DNA of 7,612 bases from Erythrobacter sp. 34-65-8 (GTDB lineage: Bacteria; Pseudomonadota; Alphaproteobacteria; Sphingomonadales; Sphingomonadaceae). Every line of letters starts with the position of its first letter. The first letter of the stretch is position 1. Positions 5,602-7,612 of this stretch are shown here, in pieces. The notes beneath the pieces are model-generated. The model saw only the letters and a list, made by a program, of their open reading frames with translations, had not been told where the DNA came from and ran no database searches. The translations under genes were made by a program, and so were the position numbers. The stretch is taken from the NCBI GenBank assembly GCA_002278985.1, contig NCJP01000071.1:1-7612 (forward strand). Reading direction: 5' to 3'.

Positions 5602-7612
5602 TCACGAATCGCTGCGTGAAAAGGCGTTCTTGGTCTTCAGGCTGGGCTTTTCCGCCCATGGTTCATCGGGCCAGCGGTGCCTGGGGTAGCGCCCTTTCAT
5701 CTCTTTCTTCACATCCGCCCACGATCCGCGCCAGAAACCGGGCAGGTCGCGGGTCGACTGGAGCGGGCGACCAGCCGGACTGGTGAGCTTGAGGAGCAGG
5801 GGCGTATCGCCCACCATCGGGTGGCGCTCCAGACCGAACAGCGCCTGCACCCGGACCTCGACGCTAGGGGCATCATCCCCGGCATAGTCGATCGCATGGT
5901 GCGTGCCTGCGGGCGAGGCGAACTCGCGCGGGGCCAGCCGGTCGAGCAGTTGGCGCGCATCCCAGTCGAGCAGGGCCAGCAGGGCGTCGGCAAGCTTGCC
6001 CCTGGACACATCGAGATCGCGGCGACCGGCGAGCAGGGGCCGCAACCACTGATCGGCACTGGCGCGCAGCGCAGGCTCCTCCCACCCGACAATCCCGGCG
6101 TAGCGCCCGCGATTGACCAGCTCGCGCGGGAGAATGGCTGACAGGTTGTCCAGCGCCTTGTCCACAAGCATGTCCACAACCGCCACCGGGTCGGGCGCGG
6201 GATCAGGACCGGTAGCCAGAGTGATTGCGCCGAGCCGCCGTTCGAGCCGGGCTTCAACACGCTCACCGGTCCAGCGCAACACGCTGCGCCGCTCGATGCG
6301 GGGTGCCAGCCAGAGCTCGACCTCAGCCTCTTCCAGCGCCAGCGCTGCGGTAATTCGTGCGCCCTTGGCCTGCCCCTGGGCATCACCGATCACCAGCCAC
6401 CCGGCGCGCGCGAGCGGGCTGGCCGGATCGAGTACGAACCCGCGCCCGCCCGCTGAAAGCCAGTGCTCGCCCGAAGGATCGCGGCGGCGCGCCACATTGT
6501 CTGGGTAACCCGCCGCGAGAAGGACGGCGGGAGGCGGCTCCTGCCTTGCCGGCGTTGCCTTGCCTGCCAGTTCATCCCACCGTGCGGCGAGCTTGCGGCT
6601 GGCCTCCGCGCGCGGGGAACGGTCGGCATCCCAGCGCTGGAGGCGCGCGGCGAGGTCCTCGCCCCGCCCGCCAAGACCACGCTCCTGCAGCAGCAGGGCG
6701 AGCCTGGCCGCCGTGCGCCCTGCCCCATGCTCCGCCCCGTAAAGCACCATCGCCGCCTGCGCCGGGTCGAGCGGCATGGCGGCCAGAGCTTCCCCCCGCC
6801 CGGTAATCCGCCCCGAATCGTCCAGCGCGCCGAGTGCTTCCAGCCGCGCCCGTGCCGCTGCGACCGAGGCCGCAGGCGGCGGGTCGATCCACGGCAGGCT
6901 GGCCGGATCGGCCGTGCCCCACCGCGCCAGCGCCAGGACCAGCGGCGCAAGGTCGGCGGTCTCGATCTCCGGCGGCGCGAACGGCGGCCGCCCGGCATGG
7001 CCCGCTTCTTCCCACAGGCGATAAGCAACCCCCGGTCCTTGCCGCGCCGCTCGGCCCGCCCGCTGCGCGGCCGAGGCCTGGCTGGCGCGCCGGGTGACGA
7101 GATGGGTGGTGCCGGCAGCCTTGTCGAATTCGGCATGGCGGGCAAGGCCGCTGTCGATGACGATATCGACACCGTCGAGGGTCAGCGAAGTCTCGGCAAT
7201 CGCCGTCGCAAGCACGATCCGCCGCCGCCCTTGCGGGTCGCGCCGGATCGCCGCGCGCTGGGCCGCCGGTTCGCACTGCCCGTGAAGCGGGAGGATCGGC
7301 ACCTCGGGCAAGCGCTCGACCAGCCGCTCGCGGGTGCGCTCGATTTCGCCCACGCCGGGGAGGAACGCGAGAATGTCGCCACCCTCTTCGCGCCAGGCAG
7401 TCATAACGGCACCGGTCATCGCGTCTTCAATCCGTTTCTCAGGAGCGGAGCCCAACCAGCGGATTTCAAGCGAGAAAGCCTTGCCTTCGCTTTCGACAAC
7501 CGCCGCCCCATCGCCCAGCAGGCGGGCAAACCGCGCGCCGTCGAGCGTGGCCGACATCACGCAGACCCGCAGGTCCTCGCGCAGCACGGCGCGGCTTTCC
7601 AGCGCCAGCGCG
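5602..7612 (-). CDS. hrpB: HrpB, DExH-type ATP-dependent helicase (C-terminal part, 5' end outside window)
   Basis: About 670 residues are visible of a protein that is usually a little over 800; the Walker A (motif I) and DEAH (motif II) boxes lie beyond the right edge. The frame runs open to the edge, so a GTG at 7587 is internal. In order: helicase motif III SAT in VMSATLDG (about 7546-7554), motif V ATAIAETSLT (7180-7209) and motif VI QRAGRAAR (7042-7065), followed by GPGVAYRLW. Then come the helicase-associated helical region and the HrpB C-terminal domain, with the typical GYPDNVARRRD segment, LPRELVNRGRY, and the closing WADVKKEMKGRYPRHRWPDEP-like signature. HrpB is related to DEAH RNA helicases; its cellular role in bacteria is poorly defined, with links to RNA metabolism. 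Motif VI has Ala where DExH helicases usually have the second Gly. Confidence 0.96.
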   Translation of the reverse strand, partial: ALALESRAVLREDLRVCVMSATLDGARFARLLGDGAAVVESEGKAFSLEIRWLGSAPEKRIEDAMTGAVMTAWREEGGDILAFLPGVGEIERTRERLVERLPEVPILPLHGQCEPAAQRAAIRRDPQGRRRIVLATAIAETSLTLDGVDIVIDSGLARHAEFDKAAGTTHLVTRRASQASAAQRAGRAARQGPGVAYRLWEEAGHAGRPPFAPPEIETADLAPLVLALARWGTADPASLPWIDPPPAASVAAARARLEALGALDDSGRITGRGEALAAMPLDPAQAAMVLYGAEHGAGRTAARLALLLQERGLGGRGEDLAARLQRWDADRSPRAEASRKLAARWDELAGKATPARQEPPPAVLLAAGYPDNVARRRDPSGEHWLSAGGRGFVLDPASPLARAGWLVIGDAQGQAKGARITAALALEEAEVELWLAPRIERRSVLRWTGERVEARLERRLGAITLATGPDPAPDPVAVVDMLVDKALDNLSAILPRELVNRGRYAGIVGWEEPALRASADQWLRPLLAGRRDLDVSRGKLADALLALLDWDARQLLDRLAPREFASPAGTHHAIDYAGDDAPSVEVRVQALFGLERHPMVGDTPLLLKLTSPAGRPLQSTRDLPGFWRGSWADVKKEMKGRYPRHRWPDEPWAEKPSLKTKNAFSRSDS

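Noticed and set aside
5677..7285. Several plus-strand frames opposite hrpB
   Set aside because: All lie opposite the conserved helicase and C-terminal domain and have no recognisable products.

Overview
This GC-rich window fits an alphaproteobacterium, most likely of the order Sphingomonadales (Sphingomonas/Novosphingobium/Erythrobacter type). The grounds are the NDUFS4-type accessory subunit of respiratory complex I, the secreted glycine-zipper protein with a YYCRRDNGTxG core, and the paired cytochrome b / sulfite-oxidase-fold molybdoenzyme. This placement rests on recognised families, not on a database search. I see no rRNA, tRNA, CRISPR array, insertion sequence or phage gene. It reads as ordinary chromosome, packed with genes.

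Left half, plus strand. The window opens inside rlmN (23S rRNA / tRNA adenine methyltransferase, C-terminal part). Its stop overlaps the GTG start of a YiiM-like MOSC-domain protein. A 127-bp gap follows, then a small secreted glycine-zipper protein with a strong ribosome binding site. After a short gap holding a 9-bp perfect hairpin come three genes joined by ATGA stop/start overlaps: a pteridine-reductase-like (FolM/PTR1-type) SDR, a four-helix membrane cytochrome b, and a Tat-exported molybdopterin oxidoreductase. The last two look like an electron-transfer pair: a periplasmic Mo enzyme served by a di-heme membrane cytochrome.

Right half, minus strand, read from the right edge: the C-terminal two thirds or more of the HrpB helicase, the NDUFS4-like complex I subunit, an unrecognised secreted 348-residue protein whose start overlaps the complex I gene, and a small DUF1801 protein. 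All four are closely spaced and may be co-transcribed. The two halves converge at 3802-3805, where the stop codons of the molybdoenzyme and the DUF1801 gene overlap with no terminator between them.

The most interesting point is the translational coupling of a pterin-reductase-like SDR to a molybdopterin-dependent redox module, with a MOSC (Mo-cofactor-linked) gene 1.2 kb upstream. I find no convincing wholly new system. The least explained gene is the secreted 348-residue protein.
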